A stretch of 64,000 nt of DNA from Clostridium tagluense (lineage in GTDB: Bacteria; Bacillota; Clostridia; Clostridiales; Clostridiaceae): positions 1 through 64,000 of the forward strand of contig NZ_BHYK01000010.1 of assembly GCF_003865095.1 (NCBI RefSeq). Reading direction: 5' to 3'. Every line of letters starts with the position of its first letter. The stretch's first letter is position 1. This document shows positions 52,511 to 61,119 of this stretch, piece after piece. A program made the position numbers and the translations under genes. The notes beneath the pieces were generated by a model. It was not told where the DNA came from. It worked only from the letters and a program-made list of their open reading frames with translations, and did not search any database.

Positions 52511-52850
52511 TATAGTTATATAACATTTATTAGTATTCAAAACCATTGTATATTACATAAACACTTAAAATATAATCATTCATAAAAAATATGTTTAATA
52601 TTAGAACTCAAAGCCATAGTATCCTACTAAAACATCAAAAATATAGTAAAACACAATGGCATTAAGTGATAATATAGCTTTATAAATTAATTTAAGCTAG
52701 ATTTATTTTCACATTAGCACTCAAAGACATTGTTTTCTATTCAAATATGGCTTTTTAAATGAAAATACAGATGATAAGAAATAAAATATAGGGTATAGGA
52801 TTAATTTCTTATACCCTTTTTTCTTTTTTGTAATTATAGCCCATGTTTAA
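52511..52850 (+). repeat. Gene-free gap with three ATTAG-x-ACTCAAAGCCATTGT repeats
   Basis: Three direct copies start near 52528 (TTAGTATTCAAAACCATTGT), 52598 (TTAGAACTCAAAGCCATAGT) and 52712 (TTAGCACTCAAAGACATTGT). An inverted relative (TGCCATTGAGTGCTAATA) lies at 51773, in the gap before the holin-like gene. The gap ends in the second copy of the duplicated terminator. No gene is seen. Confidence 0.5.
52771..52838. terminator. Second copy of the duplicated terminator block
   Basis: AGGGTATA with TATACCCT around ATTAATTTCTT, then TTTTTTCTTTTTTG. It could serve both the plus strand and the convergent reverse-strand gene at 52851. Confidence 0.7.
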
Positions 52851-53240
52851 TTACTTTAACTTAATACTATTCTCATAAACTTCATCAGAATATTTATTTT
52901 GAGTTATTGCATAGTAATAAATTTTAATGTCAGCATCGATAAAACCCCTTTTCTGTGCACCCAATAGAGTATAATACATATTGTCTCTACCGACAGGATT
53001 ATCAGTGTGGAGATATATTCTCTCTGCTCTTAAGCTTTTCTCACAAATATATTTGACTAAATCGTATCCTGTAGGTATTAGATTTCCTTGTTCATCAACG
53101 CCTAGGTCATGGTCAAGTGATAGGGTTTCAATCTGAAAATTTTCAAGATAATATTTTGCTTGGGCTATATTTCTTGCAATTACAAACCCCTCGGGACAAT
53201 CACGTAAATCGTCAACATATAAATTTATTTTTTCTTTCAT
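52851..53240 (-). CDS. Cyclic-phosphate processing receiver (cREC) domain protein
   Basis: On the minus strand, ATG at 53240 follows GGGAGA; the frame is open upstream to 53258 without a better start. The 129-residue product has the receiver-like pattern LYVDDLRDCPEGF, LSLDHDLGVD, TGYDLVKYI and YLHTDNPVGRDNMY. Conserved Asp pairs and H-x-x-N-P-x-G match the cREC family (cyclic-phosphate processing receiver), predicted to handle nucleotide or RNA cyclic phosphates, often in phage and conflict systems. The exact role is unknown. Confidence 0.7.
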   Translation of the reverse strand: MKEKINLYVDDLRDCPEGFVIARNIAQAKYYLENFQIETLSLDHDLGVDEQGNLIPTGYDLVKYICEKSLRAERIYLHTDNPVGRDNMYYTLLGAQKRGFIDADIKIYYYAITQNKYSDEVYENSIKLK

Positions 53241-53582
53241 AACAATTGAATCTCCCAAATTTTTATTAGCACTATTTAAACTTACCTTAGCACTATATTA
53301 CTATTTTTGAGTAAGACAGTAAATATTTATTTTTCTAATGCCGTACCTTTGCTATTTGTTAAATTTAGACCTTTTGAGTATTTAGATTAATGTTTATAAA
53401 AGTGTGTATATTAATAAAATTAAACTTAAAGCCGAAACGTATATTAATGTAGAGAATTTTGAAATTTAAATATCGTAATGTATACCATCATGAAACACTT
53501 GATTTTGGTGTATTTATAATGGTATACTACTGGTAGATGATGGTTTATGTATGTATTCCATGATGGTATATTAATATAATAA
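53241..53582. other. Gene-free gap with a 12-bp inverted repeat pair
   Basis: The 340-base gap has TATACCATCATG (53481-53492) and CATGATGGTATA (53559-53570), a perfect 12-bp inverted repeat bounding a 90-bp block with internal partial copies (AATGGTATAC, GATGATGG). It ends about 12 bases before a yebC remnant. It may be a small non-autonomous insertion or an att-related scar. The rest of the gap shows nothing. Confidence 0.45.
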
Positions 53583-53729
53583 GAGATTACAATGATACCA
53601 GATAATATGACACCTGTTAGCTTAGAAGGCGCAGCTAAGGTACAAAGGCTTATAGATATGCTTGAAGACGATGATGATGTGCAGGATGTCTATCATAATG
53701 CAGAGTTCCCTGAGGAGTTTGTGGGATAA
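53583..53729 (+). pseudogene. yebC: 3' remnant of yebC (YebC/PmpR family)
   Basis: The last 48 codons ([19 protein letters not shown], then [19 protein letters not shown] and FPEEF) match the conserved C-terminus of YebC/PmpR proteins, which end in a L-(I/M)-D-x-L-E-D-x-D-D-V-Q-x-V-Y-x-N motif. The homology stops abruptly at TAA 53580-53582. The family's usual length is about 240 residues, so 80 % is missing. This chromosomal fragment shows the phage region has ended. YebC helps translation of proline-rich stretches or acts as a regulator. Confidence 0.75.
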
Positions 53730-53955
53730 GTTATATAAAATGCGTATATTACTATTATTCAGACAATTTAATTGATGTTAATCTTAATAAGAAATGTAAT
53801 CGTGATTACAACAAACGCATGATTATGATTTTTGTTTAAGACAAACATCATTGAAGGACACTTTTTGTTTAATAAAATAAACAGGAGGTGTCTTTTTATG
53901 TTTTTAGAACGATTATTAAAAGAATTTTTATTCATTCTTTCGCAAAAAGGAATAT

Positions 53956-54096
53956 ATGATTGAAGATGAAAAACGCACAAAGGGATTTTCTTATGGTATG
54001 CTGGTAGTTACAGTACTGCTTGTTATAATAGGGATTCTGCTAGCTTTTCATCCTATAATAAGACCTGAACTGTTACCGATTGAATTACCGAAATGA
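53956..54096 (+). CDS. Small single-helix membrane protein
   Basis: A 46-residue frame MIEDEKRTKGFSYGMLVV... with one strong membrane helix (MLVVTVLLVIIGILLAF) and a polar tail. A short 21-codon frame at 53898 (MFLERLLKEF, with a strong AGGAGGTG) ends inside its start region and may be a leader or the shifted true start. A terminator follows at 54102. Confidence 0.4.
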   Translation: MIEDEKRTKGFSYGMLVVTVLLVIIGILLAFHPIIRPELLPIELPK

Positions 54097-54101
54097 AGAT
54101 G

Positions 54102-54136
54102 AAAAGAGCAGGGGAATTATCATCTGCTCTTTAATG
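54102..54136 (+). terminator. Terminator after the small membrane protein
   Basis: Nine-base stem AAAGAGCAG with CTGCTCTTT; the T-run is only three before AATG. Confidence 0.6.
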
Positions 54137-54648
54137 TACACTATTGTGAAAGATGATGTAAAAAATACCGTAAAATTATATAACCAGAATAATACGGTGT
54201 TTTAAATAATTGTTCGTTTTTTATAGTTGTGTCACAATATTAGAATTATACGTCTTAAAGGTGAGTGGTAATTTCAAATTAAAGTATGGTTAAACATTAC
54301 ACATGGGTTTGAAATTGAATTAACCAAAAGTTTCTTTTTAACCATAAGTTACACCTCTATATACCCTGCTTAGAGTGTATCATTATGTGGATGTTTATGA
54401 AATATATTTTTAAAAATGTGATAGATACTAATTATGTCGAATTATTCTTATAATATGGTGCGCAATCTATTAAGGGCAATAGCCTTTTTTTATGCTGTTT
54501 TCTAGGAGGTTATTTTTACATTAGTCGTTGGTCGTACTCCTACTTAGTTCAAGCATTGTTTTTGCTACTGTAGCCAGCGGACATAACCTCTGTATTAACA
54601 GGAAAGACAGTGCAAGCAAGTTATAAAAGATGAAGAGGTTGGAAAAAC
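54137..54648. other. Gene-free stretch of 512 bases
   Basis: I see no convincing gene. There is a GGC-AATA-GCC hairpin with seven T (near 54481-54496), which could be an old terminator. A sequence with a ribosome binding site (AGGAGG near 54506) and a signal-peptide-like fragment (SSSIVFATVASG) follows but has no start codon in frame. It may be decayed chromosome. Confidence 0.35.
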
Positions 54649-55338
54649 CTATTTGATTATTTCTCTCAATCCCAATAAATCCTTGGAATGATATCTAATT
54701 CCATCCACCATCTTACTTCTTACAAGAACACACTTTATACCAGCATTTTCTGGACCCTTTACATCTGATACAATGCTATCTCCTATCATCCAAACATCTT
54801 TAGGGTTATTGTATTTTTCTAACGCATGCTCATATATTTTAGCATTAGGTTTTTCATACCCCACATTAGCAGAAGATATACAATCTACTAAATAAGCTGA
54901 TAATCCCAAACCCTCTACTATACTTGGTAGTTCTGGAATATGATTAGATAGAATAACATTTGAGTATCCCTTTTCTTTGAAATAATTAAGCATTTCTATA
55001 GTATCCTCATATAAAATGAATTCATCTACTTTTATAAATTCTTCTCTCACTTGCTTTGCATATTGAATTGCTTCTTGCTCTTTTATATTAAATTCTTTAT
55101 AGCAATTTAAAAAAATACTTTCAACATGTTTCCACCATGCATTACTATTTGTTAAATGTAAATACTCCTTTTCATGATTTTGCCATGGAAAACCCTGCAT
55201 TGATTTCTTTTTAAAATCATCAATTCCTATGCTAGTATTTGGCTGGTTTTTAATAAGAACTTTATATAATGCCTTACTGACCATCCAATCATTATATGCT
55301 AATGTATCTTGAAAATCCCAAAATATCACCTTATCCAT
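54649..55338 (-). CDS. HAD-family phosphatase
   Basis: The 229-residue product has haloacid dehalogenase motif I as DFQDTL (Asp 8 and Asp 11; Gln replaces the usual Asp-Gly), motif II VILSNH, and motif III/IV KPNAKIYEHAL followed by MIGDSIVSDVKG. A helical cap lies between motifs I and II, as in phosphoglycolate phosphatase-like enzymes. It probably removes phosphate from a small metabolite. GAGGAAC-type site upstream on the minus strand. It is chromosomal in character. Confidence 0.85.
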   Translation of the reverse strand: MDKVIFWDFQDTLAYNDWMVSKALYKVLIKNQPNTSIGIDDFKKKSMQGFPWQNHEKEYLHLTNSNAWWKHVESIFLNCYKEFNIKEQEAIQYAKQVREEFIKVDEFILYEDTIEMLNYFKEKGYSNVILSNHIPELPSIVEGLGLSAYLVDCISSANVGYEKPNAKIYEHALEKYNNPKDVWMIGDSIVSDVKGPENAGIKCVLVRSKMVDGIRYHSKDLLGLREIIK

Positions 55339-55635
55339 ATTAATTGTTCCTCTACTTTTAATTGTTTATTTTTCATAATAAATTCCACCTTATTTATATG
55401 TTTTAGGTTCGCTTTAGATTACGGTTGCGACACAAAACATTTATTTAATTATACTATTATTAGCGTTACTTAACGAGTAAAGTATTTACATTTATGGGCT
55501 TGTAATTTACTTAACGTACGAAATATCATTTTTGCGTATGCTACCCCAAAAACGAACTACTATTTATTTTGTGGCTGGTATAGTATGACATAAAATATGA
55601 AGAGTGCGAAATAACTCAACATTAGATAATGCTTA

Positions 55636-56601
55636 TTATGAACATAATATTGAATCTATCTCAAACCAGTGTTCCGTCAGCCAAATCATTTCATCTTTGA
55701 ACCGCTTTGGGATTTTGTCACATTCTCCAAAAAATTCTGGCTGTATCCACCACGGTATTTCAATACACCACGAAAGCCGCAAAGCGTCCGCTATATTAGT
55801 TAAAGTCAACGCTGAATGCTGTGAATAGCCTTCAAGGAAAGCGCATACCTTTTCGACGTTCATTATATTGCCTTCCAACGCAAAAGACAGTATCGCTCTT
55901 CCTATATCATGCCAAATATAGCTGTAGCAATTACGGTCAAAATCAACGACAGCGGATATGCGATCCACATCAAACAGGATATTGCCGGGCTGAAAATCCT
56001 CATGAGCGAATCCTTTGGGAAACTTATCAAAAAAATCGGTGCTAAGCTGCTTCAAAATCGGCTCCAGCGCAAGCAAAGCTTTCCGATATTCAACATGAGC
56101 GTATGGCGAGCATTTCGTCATACGGGAGTTAAAGTTTTCCCATAATAAATCCATCGTATAACCGCCAAAAACGGGTAGGTTCTTGACTGAAGGCTCCAGT
56201 AATTGTGAAAACGCTTTGTGCATTACCGCGCAGGTGCTTCCGAGACTGCGCATTTGCGTTATTGTGATTGTGTCTGGGTTTTCTGTCTTTCCCGAGCGGA
56301 AATCCATGACCATATAGGCTGTTTTGTCATCCAGCCAACGAATTACACGGTCTCCGCACTGCCAGAGAAACGGACAAGGAACGCTGCTTTTTTCAAGGAT
56401 AATCTGCCGCTGCAACGCAGACTCAATTTCTTTCAATTGTCTACTGCTGAACCGCTTAGTGCTGTATTGTTTGACCAATAATTCGCCTTTTTCAGTTGAA
56501 ACCTTACATTCATGATTCAGCAATCCACCTGTTACCGGAGTAATTTGATTAAAAGTTATCCCATAACTTTCTTTCAAATCAGCTATAATTTTATCTTCCA
56601 T
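55636..56601 (-). CDS. APH/CotS-family kinase-like protein
   Basis: The 321-residue product has the aminoglycoside phosphotransferase fold: an N-terminal PVTGGLLNHECKV strand region, the catalytic loop HEDFQPGN and the metal-binding VVDFD shortly after. It resembles the CotS/YtaA and homoserine-kinase-like branch of Firmicutes, whose substrates vary. Its composition (about 45 % GC by eye, with many GC-ending codons) is far above its neighbours, so it was probably acquired from another genus. A group II intron lies directly upstream of its start on the same strand. Aminoglycoside resistance should not be assumed. Confidence 0.75.
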   Translation of the reverse strand: MEDKIIADLKESYGITFNQITPVTGGLLNHECKVSTEKGELLVKQYSTKRFSSRQLKEIESALQRQIILEKSSVPCPFLWQCGDRVIRWLDDKTAYMVMDFRSGKTENPDTITITQMRSLGSTCAVMHKAFSQLLEPSVKNLPVFGGYTMDLLWENFNSRMTKCSPYAHVEYRKALLALEPILKQLSTDFFDKFPKGFAHEDFQPGNILFDVDRISAVVDFDRNCYSYIWHDIGRAILSFALEGNIMNVEKVCAFLEGYSQHSALTLTNIADALRLSWCIEIPWWIQPEFFGECDKIPKRFKDEMIWLTEHWFEIDSILCS

Positions 56602-56668
56602 TCAATAACCTCCTAAACAAAATATAAATTTTCTACTTCGTATAAAATTACAACTCCGACCTAACCTT

Positions 56669-58635
56669 GAGTAAACAAAGGCGTTTCCGCCTATGCTCCT
56701 CGACAGAACCGTACGTGCCCTATTAAGGCATACGGCTCTTCACATCATATTTCAATTACCTATAGAATAAACTCACTTTTATAGTTGGCTCTAATAACGG
56801 AAAAGTTTTCAGCAAACCATTATAGAATGTATCCAGTGTGTAACTTCTTCTTTGGCTTCTTCTATTAAGCCATTTAAACAGTAACCACTTGACCACATTT
56901 TGATAACTTTTCACACCTTTTGTATTATCCGTAACTCCATAATACTGGTAATGTCCCCTAAGTTTCTCATTAATTTTCTTAAACAATTCACCTAAAGGTA
57001 TTATTCGGTTATTCTTAACCCATTCCTTCACTGTCTTGACTTTGCTTCTAAATTTCTTCTTACTAGTCTTAACCTTACAGCGAAAGAATCTCTTATTACC
57101 ATTTAAACTACAGTAAAATGTAAATCCTAGAAAGTCGAAAGTTTCGGGTTTACACAATCCTCGTTTTGTCCTGTTTTGCCTGGCAAACCTCCCGAATTCC
57201 AATATCTTGGTTTTATCTAAGGCTAGTTCTAACCCAAACTTCTTGAATCTCTCTATTAGCCTTTGATAAAATTCTTCCGCTTCCCATTTGTTTTGAAAGC
57301 AACATACAAAATCATCGCAATATCTTACTAAATATGCTTCACCATTACACTGGCGTTTTACTTTAACATCAAACCAATAATCCAGTACGTAATGCAAATA
57401 TATATTTGCAAGAACCGGTGAAGCTCCATTTCCTTGAGGGGTACCTTGCTCACTTTCCAAAAAGTTTCCATCTTCCATGATTCCAGCTTTTAAGAACTTC
57501 TTTATTATTTCTATGAACTTCTTATCTGCTATATCATGTTCTAGAAATTTTATTAACCAATCATGGTCTACGTTATCAAAAAAACCTCTTATATCAGCTT
57601 CCACAATGTAATTTACTTTATGGTACTGAACATTTTCTATGATTTCTTTGACCGCCTGATGACAATTTCTGTTTGGTCTGAATCCAAAGGATTCATTAAA
57701 GAACTTTGGCTCATATATCATAGTCAATATCTGCGATATATTATTCTCAACTAATTTATCATCATAGCATGATATACCTAACGGCCTCATTTTGTTACTT
57801 CCATCCTTTGGAATATACACTCTCCTTGTAGATTCTGGCTTGTAGCTTCCGCTTTTCATTCGTTTTACCAAATCTTCTACGTTCGCTTCTAAGTTTACAG
57901 AATAATCCTCCTTTGCTACGCCATCAATTCCTTTTGCTTTCTTTCCATTCATTTTCTTATGAATAGCTTTCAGCGTATTTTCGTTAATGTATGAAGCAAT
58001 GTTTTGAACCTTTCCATCAAGTCTAGCTTTTTCTATATTGTATTGTATTCCAAGTAACTCGTTAATCATATTCTTCAGCTCTCCTGTCTGTAAAACTCTC
58101 CGTTTACTTGAAGCTATGTTGTGCTAACCCCTTCCCTCCATCTGCTTTCACAGGCTTCTATGGTACTATGAGTTAGTCGGACTTCCTATAATACATTTGC
58201 TCATCTTGCTCGTTCCCTTGCTTGACTTCGCATACTGATTTTTTTTTTTTTCAGATATTATAGGACCTCAGCTGTTCTAGTAACATACTTATCATCAAAC
58301 TCGCCAAGCCCTAGGACCCCGGAAGAGTTATACAAATCTCACCATTACGATTTATATAATATTGCCTGCTACTTATAAAACAGTATCGACCTCTTCATTT
58401 AGATAATCATTTCGTGGCTCAACAGCTTCACTTTCGTTTCGGCTCGTTTGCTCCCCGCCCTACGCTTAAATCTAATGTTACCATTTCGACTCCAAGGACT
58501 AGGTATAGGTAGTTGGTTAGACCTTACCTAGTAGGATTTCCCTACTATATGTTAATAACTTACTAATGGAAATAGAACTACTTCCATTCCCAAGAGGAAA
58601 CAACACGCATTTGCGTGCTGCTTCGCAGCTCGCAC
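56669..58635 (-). mobile_element. Bacterial group II intron
   Basis: On the minus strand the element begins GTGCGAGCTGCG (58635 leftward), the standard 5' end of a group II intron. Its 3' part has a domain V hairpin beginning GAGCCGTATG and closing CGTACGGTTC (56726-56692 region), followed by a domain VI hairpin GGCG-GAAA-CGCC with a candidate bulged A before CTC. Between them is the reverse transcriptase. Size about 1.97 kb is complete. The exact 3' boundary (56668-56670) is uncertain. It sits between the kinase and isochorismatase genes, in a non-coding site. Confidence 0.85.
56756..58069 (-). CDS. ltrA: Group II intron reverse transcriptase/maturase
   Basis: The 437-residue product has the RT blocks RPLGI, EADIRGFFDNVDHDWL, GTPQGNGASPVLANIYLHY and the catalytic RYCDDFV (YCDD rather than the common YADD). 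The C-terminal maturase domain (KINEKLRGHYQYYGVTDN) follows. It ends shortly after with no HNH endonuclease domain, so insertion would use single-stranded DNA at forks. It promotes intron splicing and retrohoming. The frame is intact and so the intron may be active. Confidence 0.92.
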   Translation of the reverse strand: MINELLGIQYNIEKARLDGKVQNIASYINENTLKAIHKKMNGKKAKGIDGVAKEDYSVNLEANVEDLVKRMKSGSYKPESTRRVYIPKDGSNKMRPLGISCYDDKLVENNISQILTMIYEPKFFNESFGFRPNRNCHQAVKEIIENVQYHKVNYIVEADIRGFFDNVDHDWLIKFLEHDIADKKFIEIIKKFLKAGIMEDGNFLESEQGTPQGNGASPVLANIYLHYVLDYWFDVKVKRQCNGEAYLVRYCDDFVCCFQNKWEAEEFYQRLIERFKKFGLELALDKTKILEFGRFARQNRTKRGLCKPETFDFLGFTFYCSLNGNKRFFRCKVKTSKKKFRSKVKTVKEWVKNNRIIPLGELFKKINEKLRGHYQYYGVTDNTKGVKSYQNVVKWLLFKWLNRRSQRRSYTLDTFYNGLLKTFPLLEPTIKVSLFYR

Positions 58636-59195
58636 TCTATAAAAATTATAGCATATTATACATATTTATACATATTTATATTTCTATAATAGTAAATTTT
58701 TTCATTTTAAAATACCGTATCGTTAAGTTTTCAAAGAATATTGTTTATACTTTCATTTCCAATAGGTACGTCGTCTTTTTTTATAATGTTCGCTAAAGAC
58801 CAATTATTTTTAACTTCTTAGGATAGAAACAACTTATTTAATCACAACACTATCGCAATGTAGCTTCAGGGTATTAATTTAATGCAATTTATGGAAGAAG
58901 CATATTACTCTTATAGCGGAAGCGTTTTTATCTACATTATACAATAGCCTGTAAGAAAACCCTCTGTTTTTGATGTATATGTAATAAGCAATTTTACTAA
59001 ATATATCCATGTCATAACATTGTCCAAAGCCCTACATGAATTACAAGGAAAAAGATGTTGGGGATTATGGATGTATGTGCGAGAAACAAGAGAGGAAAGA
59101 ATCTTTAACGGAAAGAAAAAAAATTATTGCGTCACACTAACAATTTAAATAATAGCCAACACAGTTTAATTTAATACATATATGGAGGGATTGAA
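58636..59195. other. Gene-free stretch of 560 bases beside the intron
   Basis: No convincing gene. Next to the intron 5' end is an AT-rich GCTATAA/TTATAG hairpin, which could be the insertion site. A fragment near 59030-59148 reads like a broken short frame (MNYKEKDVGDYG) without a family. An A-T-rich segment follows before the isochorismatase gene. Confidence 0.3.
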
Positions 59196-59756
59196 TTGAA
59201 ACCAGCATTAGTAATAATTGATATGCAACTTTGGTTTTTTAGAAATGAGGCAAGAAGAGTAAAACTACCAGAACTTATTCTATCCATAAATGAACTTATA
59301 GACGTTGCGAAAGAGAAGAACATTCCAATATATCAGGTTTTAACTATACATAAAAATGATAAGTCTACTTGGAATATTGTTATGAAAAAACATAATTTTG
59401 TAGCATTACTTGAAGGCAGTAAGGAATCTGAATTATTACCTGAAATAAAATTTGATAACACGCAAGAAGTTATTGTCAAGACAAGACAAAGCACTTTCAT
59501 AAGAACTTATTTTGAAGAAAAGTTAATGGAACAGAATATTGACACTTTGATTTTAGGTGGTGTGTTTACTCATGGATGTGTCGGCAGAACAGCCGTTGAT
59601 GCCTATGAAAGAGATTTTAATGTAATACTGGCAAGAGAAGCGTCATTTAGTCATATAAAAAATCAAGAAGAAGCGATGTTCCAAGTTATTGAAGAAGAAC
59701 AGGAGCAATCAATACTGACTAATGAAGAAATAAAGAAATTACTTATGAGTATATAG
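59196..59756 (+). CDS. Isochorismatase-family cysteine hydrolase
   Basis: TTG 59196 follows GGAGGGA by 5 bases. The 186-residue product has the family's catalytic triad: Asp 9 in VIIDMQ, Lys in VIVKTRQSTF and Cys in THGCVGRTAVDAYER. The family hydrolyses isochorismate, nicotinamide or related amides; the substrate cannot be told. It has a strong terminator at 59796 and is monocistronic. Confidence 0.85.
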   Translation: MKPALVIIDMQLWFFRNEARRVKLPELILSINELIDVAKEKNIPIYQVLTIHKNDKSTWNIVMKKHNFVALLEGSKESELLPEIKFDNTQEVIVKTRQSTFIRTYFEEKLMEQNIDTLILGGVFTHGCVGRTAVDAYERDFNVILAREASFSHIKNQEEAMFQVIEEEQEQSILTNEEIKKLLMSI

Positions 59757-59795
59757 TATATAATATTTTTACAAAGCGAATGAATTAATAAAAAT

Positions 59796-59833
59796 AAGTA
59801 GCAGGAGTTATTATAACTCCTGCTACTTTGTTT
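59796..59833 (+). terminator. Strong terminator after the isochorismatase gene
   Basis: A fourteen-base stem AAGTAGCAGGAGTT with AACTCCTGCTACTT, loop ATTAT-like, then TTG-TTT. Confidence 0.85.
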
Positions 59834-60116
59834 GCTATAATATATGTTATTTTAGGGGCTAATTATTATGTGGATTATTAAATGAAAAACATTTTTATTT
59901 CTATGCGAGTAAATTAGATATAAGTAATGCTAGTTTAGAAAAAGATGAGTGGGAATTAATAAAAGATTTTTACAAATAGGCCTATGGAAAAAAATATTTA
60001 AAATGTGTGTGAGATATATTTCACAAATATAAAAAATAAGACTATTATATATAATGTATTTAATGTATAATTTTGGTACAATGTAATTACAACAAAGTTT
60101 AAGGAGGAAAATATTA

Positions 60117-60773
60117 ATGAGTAAAATTTTAAATTGTAAGGCATGTAACAAAGAGATAGCAAAGGGTGTTAATAAATGTGTTCACTGTGGCAAAGACCAA
60201 AGAAACTTCTTTTCTAAACATAAGTTTTTGACTGGAATTTGTGCAGTAGTATTATTAGCAGGCATAGGAGTGGCAGGACGTGATAAACCTACATTAGTAA
60301 AACCAAATGATACAGCCGTTAAAACAAGTACAGCGGTGGCTGAAAAGGCAGTGGCTACAGAAACAAAATCCAAAGAAGCTAAAGCATTTAAAGTTGGTGA
60401 TACTGTAAAATTAACAAATTTACAAGTTAAAGTTAATAAAGTATCTATTGTAAAAGGCGATGAGTATACCAAACCAGCAGAAGGTAATGAGTTCTTTGCA
60501 GTAGATTGCACGGTAGAAAATATATCCCAAAAAGAACAAGCAATATCTTCTGTTATGATGTTTAAAGTTGTAGATAAAGATGGAAGAGCCTATGAAATGT
60601 CTATAACAGGAATGGTTGTAGCAAAAGCTGGTCAATTAGATGGAAGTATTGGCGTAGGAAGAAAAATAAGTGGGGCATATGTTGTAGAAGTGCCAAAAGG
60701 TACAAAGGGATTAGAACTAGTATTTGATGCAAGTTTATTCTCATCAGGGCAAGTAATTGTTAAACTGAACTAA
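60117..60773 (+). CDS. Zinc-ribbon membrane protein with DUF4352-like domain
   Basis: The 218-residue product has an N-terminal zinc ribbon (CKACNKEI then CVHCGKDQ), one membrane helix (LTGICAVVLLAGIGVAG, residues 38-54), a Thr/Ala/Lys-rich linker and an exported beta domain (VGDTVKLTNLQVKVNKVSI...FFAVDCTVENISQKEQ) resembling DUF4352/telokin-like immunoglobulin domains of Firmicutes. The role is unknown. AAGGAGG lies at good spacing. A terminator-like hairpin follows at 60799. Confidence 0.7.
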   Translation: MSKILNCKACNKEIAKGVNKCVHCGKDQRNFFSKHKFLTGICAVVLLAGIGVAGRDKPTLVKPNDTAVKTSTAVAEKAVATETKSKEAKAFKVGDTVKLTNLQVKVNKVSIVKGDEYTKPAEGNEFFAVDCTVENISQKEQAISSVMMFKVVDKDGRAYEMSITGMVVAKAGQLDGSIGVGRKISGAYVVEVPKGTKGLELVFDASLFSSGQVIVKLN

Positions 60774-60798
60774 ATTAGTAAAATCTATAAATCAAATT

Positions 60799-60838
60799 AA
60801 AAGGCTTAATGTAGAAATATATTGAGCCTTTATTTTGT
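60799..60838 (+). terminator. Terminator after the zinc-ribbon gene
   Basis: AAAGGCTTAAT with ATTGAGCCTTT, then ATTTTG. A moderately strong stem. Confidence 0.65.
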
Positions 60839-60859
60839 ATCATTTTATTGCTTAGATAA

Positions 60860-61015
60860 TTGAATATATGGTTTAATGTTGATACATATGATAAAATTGG
60901 TAGTGAGAGTCAGCTAAATGAAATTAGAATTTTATCTAAAGTAGGCTTTGGAGGAAATATAGTTTTATTTATATGTTCTATTTTAATTATTGTTAGATTT
61001 GGTATTATACCTTAA
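60860..61015 (+). pseudogene. Fragment of a membrane protein gene
   Basis: A frame that could start at TTG 60860 gives 51 residues ending in a membrane helix (NIVLFICSILIIVRFGIIP). There is no ribosome binding site. It looks like the C-terminal remnant of a larger membrane protein; family unknown. Confidence 0.3.
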
Positions 61016-61119
61016 TTAAGTTATTAATCTCAATTATGAATGACATAGATGGGATATGTCAAACTTGTATTTTATGATGAAGTTTGGTTAGAAAAATTTT
61101 GAGGGAGAGTGATATACAG

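Noticed and set aside
13255-53580. CRISPR array
   Set aside because: The TGTAAACA and CAAAGCCAT repeats are too short, irregular in spacing and lack spacer-like units; no cas gene is present.
54500-54640. Signal-peptide protein after AGGAGG near 54506
   Set aside because: No start codon in frame at proper spacing and several stops; treated as non-coding.
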